In this document: positions 16,885-26,279 of the stretch, piece by piece
How positions within the stretch are numbered: the stretch's first letter is position 1
Layout of the letters: each line of letters opens with the position of its first letter
Source: Coprenecus sp902388455
GTDB lineage: Bacteria > Bacteroidota > Bacteroidia > Bacteroidales > UBA932
Length of the DNA stretch: 64,000 bases
Assembly: GCA_963931615.1 (NCBI GenBank)
Contig: OZ007032.1
Span: 2,108,001 to 2,172,000 of the forward strand
Reading direction: 5' to 3'
Notes under the pieces: generated by a model
Database searches by the model: none
The model's input: only the letters and a program-made list of their open reading frames with translations
Told to the model about the DNA's origin: nothing
Translations under genes and position numbers: made by a program

Positions 16885-19800
16885 TTACTTCATCAGGGAC
16901 TCGGTGGCAGCCTTGAGCTGTGCGTCGAAACCGTTGATGACATCAGCGGGAGCGTTGTAGATGAGGATATCGGGCTGAAGCTCGACGTTCTCCATGTACT
17001 CCTCGTTCTCAATGTCCCAGCAGCCCACCTGAGGGATACCGAAGACTATCGAGTTGTCTATCTGGGTCTCCCACCATACGGCTGTCATGGTGCCGGGCAC
17101 GGGAGCTCCGACCAGCTTGCCGACCTTCAGGTGCTTGTAAACCCAAGGGGTTCCGTGGGCGTTGCTGTAGTTGTCCTCGCACACGAGCATGCAGGAAGGC
17201 TTGAGCCACTTGTTGAACGGATCGCTGCCGATGTACTGGCCGCGGGGCCTGAACTGCTGGTACTCCTTGCCGGAGAGCAGGGTCACCACATCGTCATGCA
17301 GCCATCCGCCGCCGTTGTGGCGGGTATCCACCACTACTGCATCCTTCTGACGCAGACGGCCGAGCAGCTCGCTGTACAGAGTACGGAAGCTCGGGCTGTC
17401 CATGCCCTGGATGTGCACGTAACCGATCTTGCCGCCGGAGATGGAGTCCACGATATCCCTGTTGCGCTCAACCCAGCGCTGGTAGAGGATACCGCCCTCG
17501 GAGCCGAGGCCCTTGATCTCCACGTCGAAGCGCTTGGATGTCTCAGGATCGTACACTGTCAGACGGATACGCTCGCCTACCTTGCCCTCCAGCAGAGGGA
17601 AGTAGTCCTGGCCGGCCAGGATGGGCTCGCCGTCGATCTCCTCGATGATGCAGCCGGGCTTCACGTCGTTGGGGAACTGGGTCAGAGGGCTGCGCTTGAT
17701 GATTTCCTTGATCTTCAGTCCGTCACCGGTGTAGGTATCGTCGTAGAAGAGTCCGAGGTATGCGGTGGGATAGGAAGCTCCGCCGCCGTAGTAGCGGGCT
17801 CCGGTATGCGAGCCGTTGAGCTCACCGAGCAGCTCGCCCAGCATCTCCGCGAAGTCGAAGTTGTTGTTGATGTAGGGGAGGAATTTCTCGTATGTGGTCC
17901 TGTAGCCGTCCCAGTCCACTCCGTGGATATCAGGGTCGTAGAACTTCTCCTTAACCTGCCTCCATGCGTGGTCAAACATGTACTGACGCTCCGCATAGGG
18001 CTTGTACTCGAAGATACCCTCCATCTCGATAGGAGTGATCTCTCCACTGGCCACATTGATCTTCTTGATGCGGCCGGTGTTCATGAAGATGCTGTTGCCG
18101 TCATCCGAGAGAATCAGAGAGCCGTATCCGGCGCCCTTGGAGAGTATCCTGGTCGAATTCTCCTTCAGGTCATGAACCCAGAGGTCCATACCGCCCTCGA
18201 AAGACGCAAGGTAGTAGAGTTTCTTACCGTCCTTGCTGAGCACTGCGTCACCGAGGTTGGAAGAGTTGACGGTAAGACGCATAACCCTGTACTCGGCGTT
18301 CTCGAGATCCAGCTTGAGAGGCTCTGTCTCCTCGGCCTTTTCCTCATCGTCTTTCTTGGATTTCTTGTCTTTCTTGGACTTCTTGTCATTGTCCTCGGCC
18401 GCGGCCTTCTCCTCGGCCTCCTTCTTGATCTTCTGCTCCTCCTCGTAGAGAGCCAGCTCCTCCTCGCTCATACGGAACTTCTCGTATGCCTCGAGGTCGA
18501 AGAACATGATGTACACGTCGCTCTCAGCGCCCCAGCTGCCGTGGCTGCGGTAGCCTGCACGGTCGCTGAACCAGATCATAGCCTTGCCGTCGAGCACCCA
18601 CTTGGCGTTGGAGTCTGTATAACCGCTCTTGGTCAGGTCGTACATTTCCCCATTGCCGGAGGCATTGATCAAAGCCACGTCCTTGTTGTTCCATCCGCCG
18701 ATGAAAATACAGTTGGACAGAATCCACTTGCCGTCGGGAGACCACTGGTACCACTGGTCACCGTCGGAGTAGGAGTACTCGTACTTGCCGTCCATGACGG
18801 TGCGCACCTCCTTGGTATCGAGATTGATCACACGGATAGTAGTACGGTTTTCGAGGAAAGCTATCTCCTTGCCGTCGGGGCTGTACAGAGGCTGGAACGA
18901 GGGCACGTCGGAGTTGGTCACCCTCTCCTCCTTAATCTCGGAGCAGTAAGGGAAGAGCTTCTCGTTGTCATTGACGATGGAAGCCTTGTAGATCTGCCAC
19001 AGACCGTCACGCTCGGAAGAGTAAATCAGGGAGCGTCCGTCGGGAGCGAAGTCGATGTTGCGCTCCTGCTCAGCGGTGTTGGTGATGCGCTTGGTAGTGG
19101 CATAGTCTGTCATGGTCACATACACATCGCCGCGGTAGATGAAGGCCACCTGCTTGCCGTCCTTGCTGACAGCAATGTCCTGAGCATAGTACACAGGTTG
19201 CTTGATCAGGTCGCGGTCCTGTTTGTCAGCGATAATCTCTATGGCCACTTTCTGAGGCTCAGCACCTTCCTTCACGGTGTAGATCTCACCGTCGTAGCCG
19301 AAGCACAGGGTTCCGTTCTGAGCGATGGTGAGGAAACGCACGGGATTGCCCTTGAAATGGGTTATCTGCTTGTCGGCACCGCCGTCAAAGGAGTGTTTCC
19401 ACACATTGAAAGTGCCGTCCTGCTCGCTGAGCCAGTAGAAAGACTTGCCGTCAGGAGCATACACGGGGTCGCGGTCCTCACCGTCGAATGTGGTGATCTG
19501 GGTGAACTTGCCGTTCTTGACATTCTCACCGTCGAAGGTGCAGCTCCAGATATCGCGGGCGATTGAAGAGGTGTGGTGCTTGCGCCACTCGTCCTCATAG
19601 CCCTTCTTGTCGTTGTACAGCAGGGTCTTGCCGTCCGGGCTGAAAGAGATGTTCTCGAGGGGAAGGGTAGAGAACATCACCGGGCGGCCGCCTTCGGTGC
19701 TGACAGCGTACACCTGGGAAAATGTCGAGGAGGGGAACTGCATGCTCTCGGCAGCCGGCTGGATATAGGCAGAATACAGGATGGTGGAATCATCCTTGAA

Positions 19801-20166
19801 GGCTACCGGGAACTCAGCGGCAGAATGAGTGGTAAGGCGGGTGGGCTCTCCTCCCTCCTTGGCTACGATGTAGACATCAGCCCCTCCCTGACGGTAGGAG
19901 ACAAATGCAATGCGGCTGCCGTCGGGGCTCCACACGGGACGGGAGTCGAAAGCAGAGTTAGACGTGATCTGACGGGCCTGACCGCCGGTCACGGGTACTG
20001 TAAAAATATCGCCCTTATAGGCAAATGCGATGGTGCTGCCGTCCGGAGAGATAGCGCTGTACCTCATCCAGAGGGGGCCTTCGGAAGGCTCCTGCGCCAG
20101 GGCTGTCATGGTTGAGGCTGACAGCAGCATGGCCGCACCCAGAAAAATTCTAAAAATCCGTTTCAT
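16885..20166 (-). CDS. Tricorn-type S41 protease with WD40-like propellers
   Basis: 1093 residues with a signal peptide (MKRIFRIFLGAAMLLSASTMTALAQ), so periplasmic. Residues about 30-720 form two beta-propellers made of WD40-like/TolB repeats (SPDGSTIAF, SPDGSRIAFVS, SPDGKTLLYN, APDGRSLIYSS). A C1 domain, a PDZ-like domain (PGCIIEEIDGEPIL) and the S41 catalytic core follow. The tetrad positions are recognisable: NGSH (His about 782), DNYSNAHG (Ser about 998) and ENVELQPD (Glu about 1058). A Lys/Glu-rich insert (about 575-610) interrupts the second propeller. Tricorn homologues degrade peptides. It is the last gene of an operon with lgt, trxB and cyuA (15 bp gap) and ends at a strong terminator. 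Confidence 0.92.
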   Translation of the reverse strand: MKRIFRIFLGAAMLLSASTMTALAQEPSEGPLWMRYSAISPDGSTIAFAYKGDIFTVPVTGGQARQITSNSAFDSRPVWSPDGSRIAFVSYRQGGADVYIVAKEGGEPTRLTTHSAAEFPVAFKDDSTILYSAYIQPAAESMQFPSSTFSQVYAVSTEGGRPVMFSTLPLENISFSPDGKTLLYNDKKGYEDEWRKHHTSSIARDIWSCTFDGENVKNGKFTQITTFDGEDRDPVYAPDGKSFYWLSEQDGTFNVWKHSFDGGADKQITHFKGNPVRFLTIAQNGTLCFGYDGEIYTVKEGAEPQKVAIEIIADKQDRDLIKQPVYYAQDIAVSKDGKQVAFIYRGDVYVTMTDYATTKRITNTAEQERNIDFAPDGRSLIYSSERDGLWQIYKASIVNDNEKLFPYCSEIKEERVTNSDVPSFQPLYSPDGKEIAFLENRTTIRVINLDTKEVRTVMDGKYEYSYSDGDQWYQWSPDGKWILSNCIFIGGWNNKDVALINASGNGEMYDLTKSGYTDSNAKWVLDGKAMIWFSDRAGYRSHGSWGAESDVYIMFFDLEAYEKFRMSEEELALYEEEQKIKKEAEEKAAAEDNDKKSKKDKKSKKDDEEKAEETEPLKLDLENAEYRVMRLTVNSSNLGDAVLSKDGKKLYYLASFEGGMDLWVHDLKENSTRILSKGAGYGSLILSDDGNSIFMNTGRIKKINVASGEITPIEMEGIFEYKPYAERQYMFDHAWRQVKEKFYDPDIHGVDWDGYRTTYEKFLPYINNNFDFAEMLGELLGELNGSHTGARYYGGGASYPTAYLGLFYDDTYTGDGLKIKEIIKRSPLTQFPNDVKPGCIIEEIDGEPILAGQDYFPLLEGKVGERIRLTVYDPETSKRFDVEIKGLGSEGGILYQRWVERNRDIVDSISGGKIGYVHIQGMDSPSFRTLYSELLGRLRQKDAVVVDTRHNGGGWLHDDVVTLLSGKEYQQFRPRGQYIGSDPFNKWLKPSCMLVCEDNYSNAHGTPWVYKHLKVGKLVGAPVPGTMTAVWWETQIDNSIVFGIPQVGCWDIENEEYMENVELQPDILIYNAPADVINGFDAQLKAATESLMK

Positions 20167-20182
20167 ATATTAAAAATTAAAG

Positions 20183-21517
20183 CTACTTGCAGACCATTAT
20201 ATTGAGTATCATTTCATCGGTCACCTGCATACCCTTGGAGCCGATAGTACCGAGATTGCGTATGGACTTCTCCACATCGTCCTCGATGATACCGTCATTG
20301 CCGGTCACACAGTGGTTGTCCAGAGCGAGGACAGCGGACTGCACGGCCGAGGAGACGCCGGAGGCCACCTTCAGGGCGCAGCCCACCTTGGCTCCGTCGC
20401 AGACCATGCCGGTGATATTGCCGATCATGTTCTTGATGGCGCTGCATACCTGCTCGAAGCTGCCGCCGCTGAGCCATACGATGCCGCAGGCCGAGCCTGT
20501 GGAGGCCACCACACAGCCGCAGAGGGCGGATAGCTTGCCGAGATACCCCTTGATGTGGATGGCCGTCAGATGGCTGAGGGTCAGGGCGCGGATGAGCTGT
20601 TCCTCGGAGGAGCCGAACTGCTCGGCCGCGGCAACCACCGGCATTGTCACTGTAATACCCTGATTGCCCGAGCCGGAATTGCTCATGGCAGGGAGGGTGC
20701 ATCCGGCCATACGGGCGTCCGAAGCCGCCGCGGTCATGGCCATGCAGTGGGTCAGCAGCCCCTTGCCGAAGACATTGCGGTGGATATTGTCCTGGATAGT
20801 GCGTCCTACCTGGAGCCCGTAGGGACGGGCCAGTCCCTCCTCTGCGAGGGCCCGGTTCATCCTGGCGGCGTCCAGCAGGAAGGCGATGTCCTCCAGACGG
20901 GCCTCCTTAGTGGCGAAGTCGAAGATCTTCCGCATATCCAGATGATAGTCGAGGGTGGTCTTGTGCGATGCCGCCTCCTGTCCAGGTGCTGCGGCAGCCT
21001 CTCCCGCCGCCGAGGACATATTGTCAAGAAGGACCTCGTAGTCCTTGGACACGAAGACTATCGCATCGTGGTCATCCTGAATGATGGCCTTAGAGCGGTG
21101 CTCCGGTGTCTCCACGGGTCCGTAGAGACATTCGGCGTCGATGTAGAGTTTCTTGGGCGTATTGGCCAGGGATATCTTGACCCGGCTCTCGGAGGCATAG
21201 GCCTTGGCCTTCTCCACATCGGCGGGAGTCAGGTCCTTGAGCACCTCCAGACCGTAGTCCGGGTTGCCGCACTCCATGGCCAGGGCCACGGCGATGTTGA
21301 GACCCACCATGCCGGTGCCGGGGATGCCGACGCCCATGGCGTTCTTGAGGATGTTGGCGCTCACCTGCACGCGGATCTGCGAAGGACGCAGGGGTCTGTG
21401 CAGCGAACATGCCTTGGCTACGGCCAGTGCTACCGCGATGGGTTCGGTGCAGCCCAGGGCGGGCTTCACCTCGCGGTGCAGAAGCTCGAGTATGTCAGAA
21501 TAAGTTCGGGTATCCAT
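20183..21517 (-). CDS. cyuA: L-cysteine desulfidase (CyuA/UPF0597, serine dehydratase-like)
   Basis: 444 residues. The family breaks L-cysteine down to pyruvate, ammonia and sulfide using a 4Fe-4S cluster. Seen here: PALGCTEPIA with Cys23, SNSGSGNQGI, CGCVVASTGSACGI and GMVCDGAKVGCALK, the conserved cysteine-bearing blocks of UPF0597 proteins. A short variable Ala/Glu insert (SSAAGEAAAAPGQEAA) lies near residue 170. It is cytoplasmic, 16 bp downstream of trxB and 15 bp upstream of the tricorn protease, so it probably catabolises cysteine in a thiol- and peptide-related operon. Serine dehydratase activity is the main alternative. Confidence 0.88.
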   Translation of the reverse strand: MDTRTYSDILELLHREVKPALGCTEPIAVALAVAKACSLHRPLRPSQIRVQVSANILKNAMGVGIPGTGMVGLNIAVALAMECGNPDYGLEVLKDLTPADVEKAKAYASESRVKISLANTPKKLYIDAECLYGPVETPEHRSKAIIQDDHDAIVFVSKDYEVLLDNMSSAAGEAAAAPGQEAASHKTTLDYHLDMRKIFDFATKEARLEDIAFLLDAARMNRALAEEGLARPYGLQVGRTIQDNIHRNVFGKGLLTHCMAMTAAASDARMAGCTLPAMSNSGSGNQGITVTMPVVAAAEQFGSSEEQLIRALTLSHLTAIHIKGYLGKLSALCGCVVASTGSACGIVWLSGGSFEQVCSAIKNMIGNITGMVCDGAKVGCALKVASGVSSAVQSAVLALDNHCVTGNDGIIEDDVEKSIRNLGTIGSKGMQVTDEMILNIMVCK

Positions 21518-21533
21518 AGGTCGTTATGCGTTA

Positions 21534-22466
21534 TTATCTGTTTTCAGCTAAATATTTCTCGGCGTCCATGGCGGCGCGGCAACCCGAGGCAGCCGCATTG
21601 ATGGCCTGACGGTAGGTCGGGTCCTGCACGTCTCCTGCGGCGAAGATACCGGGACGGGAGGTGCGGGTGCTCTTGCCCTCGGTGAGGATGTAGCCCTCCT
21701 CGTTGGTGTCTATCCACTCCTTGAACACGTCGGAGTTGGGATGATGGCCGATGGCCAGGAAGAAGCCGTCGATGTCTATCTTCTTCTCCACACCGTCGTT
21801 GCGGCGCAGCAGGGCTCCGGTCACGCCCATCTCGTTGCCCAGAATCTCCTTGGTCTGATGCTCCCAGAGTACCTCGATGTTGGGGGTGTTGAAGACTCTC
21901 TCCTGCATGGCCTTGGAGGCACGGAAGACGTTGCGGCGCACAATCATGTAGACCTTGCGGCAGAGCGAGGCCAGGTAGGTGGCCTCCTCGCAGGCAGTGT
22001 CGCCTCCTCCGACTACCGCCACATCCTTGCCGCGGTAGAAGAAGCCGTCGCAGGTGGCGCAGGCCGATACGCCCTGGCCCTTGAATTTTTCCTCGGACTC
22101 CAGACCGAGATAGCGGGCGGTGGCGCCGGTCGCGATGATGACCGCATCGGCCTCAACCCATTTCTCATCGTCAATCTGAGCCCTGAAGGGTCTCTGTGAG
22201 AAATCCGCCTTGGTCACGATGCCGAAACGGATGTCGGCTCCGAACCTCTCGGCCTGGGCGCGGAAGTCGTCCATCATCTGCTGGCCCTGGACTCCCTGGG
22301 GATAGCCGGGGAAATTCTCCACTTCCGTGGTCTGGGTCAGCTGGCCTCCGGGCTGGATGCCTTCGTAGACCACTGCCTTGATGTTGGCGCGGCATGCATA
22401 GATGGCCGCTGTATAACCGGCAGGACCGCTGCCGATAATCAGTAACTGTATTCTTTCGTTTGCCAT
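21534..22466 (-). CDS. trxB: Thioredoxin-disulfide reductase
   Basis: 310 residues, standard for low-molecular-weight TrxB. It uses NADPH and FAD to reduce thioredoxin. FAD-binding GSGPAGYTAAIYA (residues 12-24), redox-active CATC at 136-139, NADPH-binding VGGGDTACEEA and the C-terminal FAD motif FAAGDVQDPTYRQAINAA, here split as FAAGDVQDP and YRQAINAA, are all present. It sits 11 bp downstream of lgt and 16 bp upstream of cyuA in the same operon. Confidence 0.96.
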   Translation of the reverse strand: MANERIQLLIIGSGPAGYTAAIYACRANIKAVVYEGIQPGGQLTQTTEVENFPGYPQGVQGQQMMDDFRAQAERFGADIRFGIVTKADFSQRPFRAQIDDEKWVEADAVIIATGATARYLGLESEEKFKGQGVSACATCDGFFYRGKDVAVVGGGDTACEEATYLASLCRKVYMIVRRNVFRASKAMQERVFNTPNIEVLWEHQTKEILGNEMGVTGALLRRNDGVEKKIDIDGFFLAIGHHPNSDVFKEWIDTNEEGYILTEGKSTRTSRPGIFAAGDVQDPTYRQAINAAASGCRAAMDAEKYLAENR

Positions 22467-22477
22467 AGTATTGTGAT

Positions 22478-23416
22478 TTATTGATTCTTCGAATTGGTAT
22501 GAACGTGAGTCAGAGGAACTTTCTCTTTCGGCTTCCTGGGCTGCTGCGGTGCAGGATGCTGCCCGCCTTGACGAAGCGCCTCCTCCGGGACATGGATTGC
22601 GGCCGGCCCGGCTTTAGTAAAGCTCCACACGAGAAGCAGGATACCGGCGATGATGAACGGCACGCTCAGCCACTGGCCCATATTGAGGGTCATGCCCTGC
22701 TCGAAGGCCACCTGGTCCTCCTTGATGAATTCTATCAGGAACCTCATGCCGAAGAGCACTATCAGGAAGATGCCGAAGATGGTGCCGGTGCGCAGCCTGT
22801 CCAGCCTGGTACGGTACAGCCACAGCAGCACCAGGCCCAGGATGCAGTAGCTCAGGGCCTCGTAGAGCTGGGTAGGATGATGGGGCAGGCCGTCCCCCAT
22901 AGGGTCGCGAAGGAAGATGAAGCCCCAGGGCAGGTCAGTCTGCACTCCGTAGATTTCGGAATTCATCAGGTTGCCCAGGCGGATCATCATCCCCGCGAAG
23001 CAAATGGGTATCACCAGACGGTCGATGAGCTGTATGTAGCCGAAACCGTACTTCCTGCCGTACTTGTGCACGTACCACCAGATGGCCAGCAGCACTCCTA
23101 TCGCCCCGCCGTGCGAGGCCAGCCCACCCTCCCAGGTCATCAGTATCTTCCAGGGATGGGACAGATAGTAGACCGGATCATAGAACAGGCAGTGGCCCAG
23201 ACGGGCTCCTACCAGAGTGCCTATAAACAATGCAAAAAGGAGAGCATCCAGAGTATCCACCGGAATCCCCTCCCTTTTGTAGAACGAACGCATTATGTAA
23301 TAGCCCACGGGAAACAATCCTGCCACGAAAAGCACGCTGTACCACCTCAGGTGGAAGTTGCCTATGGCGAATATGTCAGGGCTGACATTCCATGTAATCG
23401 CAAGAAAATCAAGCAT
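22478..23416 (-). CDS. lgt: Prolipoprotein diacylglyceryl transferase
   Basis: 312 residues with about seven membrane helices. Lgt attaches diacylglycerol from phosphatidylglycerol to the lipobox cysteine of prolipoproteins in the inner membrane. The Lgt signature is present (GGLASHGGAIG, MIRLGNLMNSEIYG, HPTQLYEAL, GMRFLIEFIKEDQ). The C-terminal 45 residues form a Pro/Gln/His-rich hydrophilic tail (EEALRQGGQHPAPQQPRKPK) that standard Lgt lacks. It is the first gene of lgt-trxB-cyuA-protease. Many lipoproteins in this window would be its substrates. Confidence 0.96.
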   Translation of the reverse strand: MLDFLAITWNVSPDIFAIGNFHLRWYSVLFVAGLFPVGYYIMRSFYKREGIPVDTLDALLFALFIGTLVGARLGHCLFYDPVYYLSHPWKILMTWEGGLASHGGAIGVLLAIWWYVHKYGRKYGFGYIQLIDRLVIPICFAGMMIRLGNLMNSEIYGVQTDLPWGFIFLRDPMGDGLPHHPTQLYEALSYCILGLVLLWLYRTRLDRLRTGTIFGIFLIVLFGMRFLIEFIKEDQVAFEQGMTLNMGQWLSVPFIIAGILLLVWSFTKAGPAAIHVPEEALRQGGQHPAPQQPRKPKEKVPLTHVHTNSKNQ

Positions 23417-23456
23417 ATAGTCTTATTTAGTCCGTTATTGCACCCTAATATCCTAG

Positions 23457-23464
23457 CAAATTTA
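23457..23464 (-). promoter_or_regulatory. -7 box for the lgt operon
   Basis: The minus strand reads TAAATTTG, an exact TAnnTTTG match, 41 bp upstream of the lgt ATG. Confidence 0.5.
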
Positions 23465-23523
23465 ATGATAAATAGCCAAAGTCCTGCATTTTTTTGCAAC
23501 TGATGCGGTGCCGTGTAAGGACA

Positions 23524-24612
23524 TTATTTGCCGAAAAGCATTTCCGGAGTCACGAGCGCAATCTCGTTTACAGCATAACCGTCTCTCTCGTAGAACACGG
23601 CAACCTCTCCGGAAAGCAGGACGGCGATGTCCGAATAGCCCGCATCACCCTCCACGACCGTCAGGCCGGAGCTCCAGGTAAGGCCTCCGTCCAGGCTGTA
23701 GCGGAGGGTCAGGTTACGGCGCTGCTCCGGATCGGCGGCATTGACGAAGAGCAGGCAGCCGTCCTCTCCACAGCAGGGATAATGGACGATGGCTCCGTTG
23801 CAGCCGGGATCCGGCAGGTCCGGACGAGGACTGGAGGTCCAGGTACGGCCCTTGTCCTCCGAGATATGGATCCAGCGCATGCCGCCCTCATTGACCCGGC
23901 TGTTGACCATCCACCGGCCGTCCGGAAGTTCAATGACCTTCGACTCGTCCGCAGGTACAATGGCTGCCGGCAGCAGATGCCACGTCCGCCCTCCGTCGGT
24001 GCTCTCTATCAGATGCAGGCCCTTCTGAAGGTTGACCATCGTATGCAGGAGGCGTCCGTCGCGGGTCGCCGTCCCCTGGCCGGAAGTGAGGAACTTGAAA
24101 TCCTCCCGCCACTCCTCCGGGGCCACCTGGGAGGTAATGTCCTCCGGGGCGGACCATGTCCGGCCGTTGTCCGTACTGCGCATCACGTGGAAGAAATAGA
24201 CGTCCCTGGCCCTGTCGTGGTCCATGAAATTATAGAAAAGGAACACCGTGCCGCTGGCCGTATCGGTAATCAGCGAGGGGTCCGAGGCCGACTGTCCGTC
24301 CGGAAAATCCGCTACTCTCTCCACCGGCCCCCAGGTCCGGCCGCCGTCGGTGCTGCGGCGCATGACGATGTTGATGTCCCGGCTCCACTTCAGGTCCCCG
24401 CAGGAAGGCACCCTCTCATCTATCGCCGCTATCAGACTGCCGTCCGGAGCCGTGGTTATGGCCGGGATGCGGTAGCAGGAGACCGCCCTGGTCGTGTCGC
24501 TCCTGTCTACTGCAAAGAGCACCTGACGGGAGATTCCATCGTTCTGGGCCGCTGCGGCCAGGACCTGCATCGCGGCGAAGAGGGCCGCCGCCGTTGTTTT
24601 GCATTTTCCCAT
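23524..24612 (-). CDS. Exo-alpha-sialidase (BNR repeats, GH33-like)
   Basis: 362 residues with an N-terminal signal peptide (TTAAALFAAMQVLAAAAQ), so exported. The fold is a six-bladed propeller marked by the YRIP motif (Arg48 of the arginine triad) and five Asp boxes: RSTDGGRTW, RSTDNGRTW, ESTDGGRTW, SEDKGRTW and YSLDGGLTW. Further expected elements are the Glu in DESKVIEL, the Arg in NLTLRYS and the Tyr in GDAGYSD. It would release terminal sialic acids from host glycans. It lies 11 bp downstream of a methyltransferase gene. No other sialic-acid genes are nearby. Confidence 0.9.
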   Translation of the reverse strand: MGKCKTTAAALFAAMQVLAAAAQNDGISRQVLFAVDRSDTTRAVSCYRIPAITTAPDGSLIAAIDERVPSCGDLKWSRDINIVMRRSTDGGRTWGPVERVADFPDGQSASDPSLITDTASGTVFLFYNFMDHDRARDVYFFHVMRSTDNGRTWSAPEDITSQVAPEEWREDFKFLTSGQGTATRDGRLLHTMVNLQKGLHLIESTDGGRTWHLLPAAIVPADESKVIELPDGRWMVNSRVNEGGMRWIHISEDKGRTWTSSPRPDLPDPGCNGAIVHYPCCGEDGCLLFVNAADPEQRRNLTLRYSLDGGLTWSSGLTVVEGDAGYSDIAVLLSGEVAVFYERDGYAVNEIALVTPEMLFGK

Positions 24613-24623
24613 ATTGTCCTGAA

Positions 24624-25574
24624 TCAGCGTTCGAGACGGGTATAGACGCTCAGGGGCAGGATACGGCCGAAGTCATCCTGCAGGACCAGCTCCCCGGAAG
24701 TGCGGCGGCCGGCCGGACCGAAGGCGCAGGCCACGAGGGTATCCGCAAGCATGGCCGAGTAACCGTTGGAATAGAGGTTCAGCACCAGGAAGCTGTTCAT
24801 CGGAGCGAGAATCTGAGCGCAGCCCTTGAGGATGTCGTTCAGGCACTCGTCCAGTTTCCAGCGCTCCCCGTCCGGGCCGCGGCCGTAGGCAGGAGGGTCG
24901 AGGATGATGCCGTCGAAACAGGCTCCGCGGCGGACCTGACGGATGACGTACTTGAGGGCGTCGTCGATGGTCCAGCGGATGCCGTCGAGGGAGGATATCT
25001 CCATATTGTGCCGGGCCCAGGTGACCACCTGGCGGACTGAGTCGAGGTGGGTGACATCGGCGCCGGCGGCCTTTGCGGCCAGGGATGCGGCACCGGTGTA
25101 GGCGAAGAGGTTGAGTACCCGCGGAGGCTGGGCAACACCTCTCTTTATATTGTTGGCACGCAGACGGGCCACCTGCCGGTAGATGAAATCCCAGTTCGGG
25201 GCCTGCTCAGGGAAGACGCCCACGTGTTTGAAGGCCGTGAGACCCAGGCGCAGGTGCAGGTCCGCACCGCCGCACTCCGCGAGGATTTCCGCGGCTGACG
25301 GCAGTCTGTAAGTGATGTTCCACTGCTCCTGCATCCGCCCGAGCATGGTCCACACCCCGCTGTCCTCCTTCCCCGCCTTGGAGAAGCCAGCCCCGGGAGT
25401 AAACGCCGTCTGCGCCCTCCTCTTCCACTCCCCTTCGGGCAGCGCCTTGTCCCACAGCGCCTTCGGCTCAGGCCTGATCATCGTATAACGTCCGAAACGC
25501 TCCAGCTTCTCGAATCCGCCGGAGTCTATCAGCTGGTAATCGCCCCAGCTCTCAGATGGTCTTTCTATATTCAT
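24624..25574 (-). CDS. Class I SAM-dependent methyltransferase (RlmI/RlmK-like, COG1092)
   Basis: 316 residues from ATG 25574. A longer open frame exists to 25718, but the -7 box at 25579-25586 lies inside it and the first 48 residues look non-coding. The SAM motif I is NLFAYTGAASLAAKAAGADVTH in two blocks (NLFAYTGAASL, AAGADVTHLD), and motif IV is LDPPAYGRGP. It belongs with the bacterial 23S rRNA cytosine or guanine methyltransferase-like group, but the modified base cannot be assigned from the sequence. It is followed 11 bp later by the sialidase. Confidence 0.82.
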   Translation of the reverse strand: MNIERPSESWGDYQLIDSGGFEKLERFGRYTMIRPEPKALWDKALPEGEWKRRAQTAFTPGAGFSKAGKEDSGVWTMLGRMQEQWNITYRLPSAAEILAECGGADLHLRLGLTAFKHVGVFPEQAPNWDFIYRQVARLRANNIKRGVAQPPRVLNLFAYTGAASLAAKAAGADVTHLDSVRQVVTWARHNMEISSLDGIRWTIDDALKYVIRQVRRGACFDGIILDPPAYGRGPDGERWKLDECLNDILKGCAQILAPMNSFLVLNLYSNGYSAMLADTLVACAFGPAGRRTSGELVLQDDFGRILPLSVYTRLER

Positions 25575-25578
25575 GCGC

Positions 25579-25586
25579 CAAAGATA
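25579..25586 (-). promoter_or_regulatory. -7 box giving a nearly leaderless methyltransferase transcript
   Basis: TATCTTTG on the minus strand ends 5 bp before the ATG, so the predicted start of transcription falls on or next to the start codon. Confidence 0.45.
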
Positions 25587-26079
25587 CGCAAATTTTTCAC
25601 TGACTGATTTTACTTCCGCCCTCCCCACAAGTCTATTTAGCAGTCCAGCGCATATCCCGAGAGGAGCTGACCCTCGTACAGGCAACCCACGGTCCGGGAC
25701 AGAAACCTGCTTACGCACCGGGCAAGAGACACTGAGACGCTAAAGCACATCTTCCACTACGTAAACACATCAGCCTCTATAAGAAAAACAGCAGCGTTAC
25801 CTATTCGTGCAGCCCTACGCCTGCCTTCCCTTTTCTGCCAGAGGCTGATTTTTGTCCGAGGCCGCACGCCATAATTTTACAATCATCTAACAATCAACAC
25901 CATACAGAAGCGCCTTGTGCTTTTGTCCATTTTAAAACCGAACGCTTCCACAGCACTTCGTCCTACCACACTGACTTGCAAGATGTTCCGGAGGCACCCC
26001 GTGCGGACTATTCTTTTTCGTTCTTAAGTATGGCCACGAACTGTCAGGCACAGACACGCACGGAAGCCCGGAGGAAGCA
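25587..26079. other. Gene-free stretch
   Basis: No coding frame is convincing on either strand. The only structure seen is an inverted repeat TCAGCCTCT (25770-25778) and AGAGGCTGA (25840-25848), the second arm followed by TTTTT. Confidence 0.5.
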
Positions 26080-26277
26080 GATTCCGCGATTCGCTGACGT
26101 TGCGACAAATCCACTCTTCACTCCTTCGGAAGGAGTAGCGGAAAGATAAATTTGCAAGGTATGAGGATCAATCATCACCGTCTCATAGCCGTAGTAAAAT
26201 TCACGATAAAAACTGTTTTCATCCGGTTCATCGGCACACACGCTGAATATGACCGGATAGACGCAAAAAACGTATAG
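26080..26277 (+). pseudogene. Decayed HigB-type toxin
   Basis: The frame 26161-26277 encodes a HigB C-terminus: RLIAVVKFTIKTVFIRFIGT followed by HAEYDRIDAKNV and a TAG. HigB toxins typically end in YIRF(V/I)GTHAEYDKIDA. Upstream, the RFADV block of the same family is recognisable around 26088-26105 but in another frame, so the gene is frameshifted and its 5' end is missing. HigB is a ribosome-dependent mRNA endonuclease; this copy should be inactive. The remnant ends 2 bp before the antitoxin remnant, the normal higB-higA order. Confidence 0.7.
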
Positions 26278-26279
26278 CG

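Noticed and set aside
17131..19566. 811-codon frame antisense to the tricorn protease
   Set aside because: No domain or signal can be recognised and the sense gene is clear.
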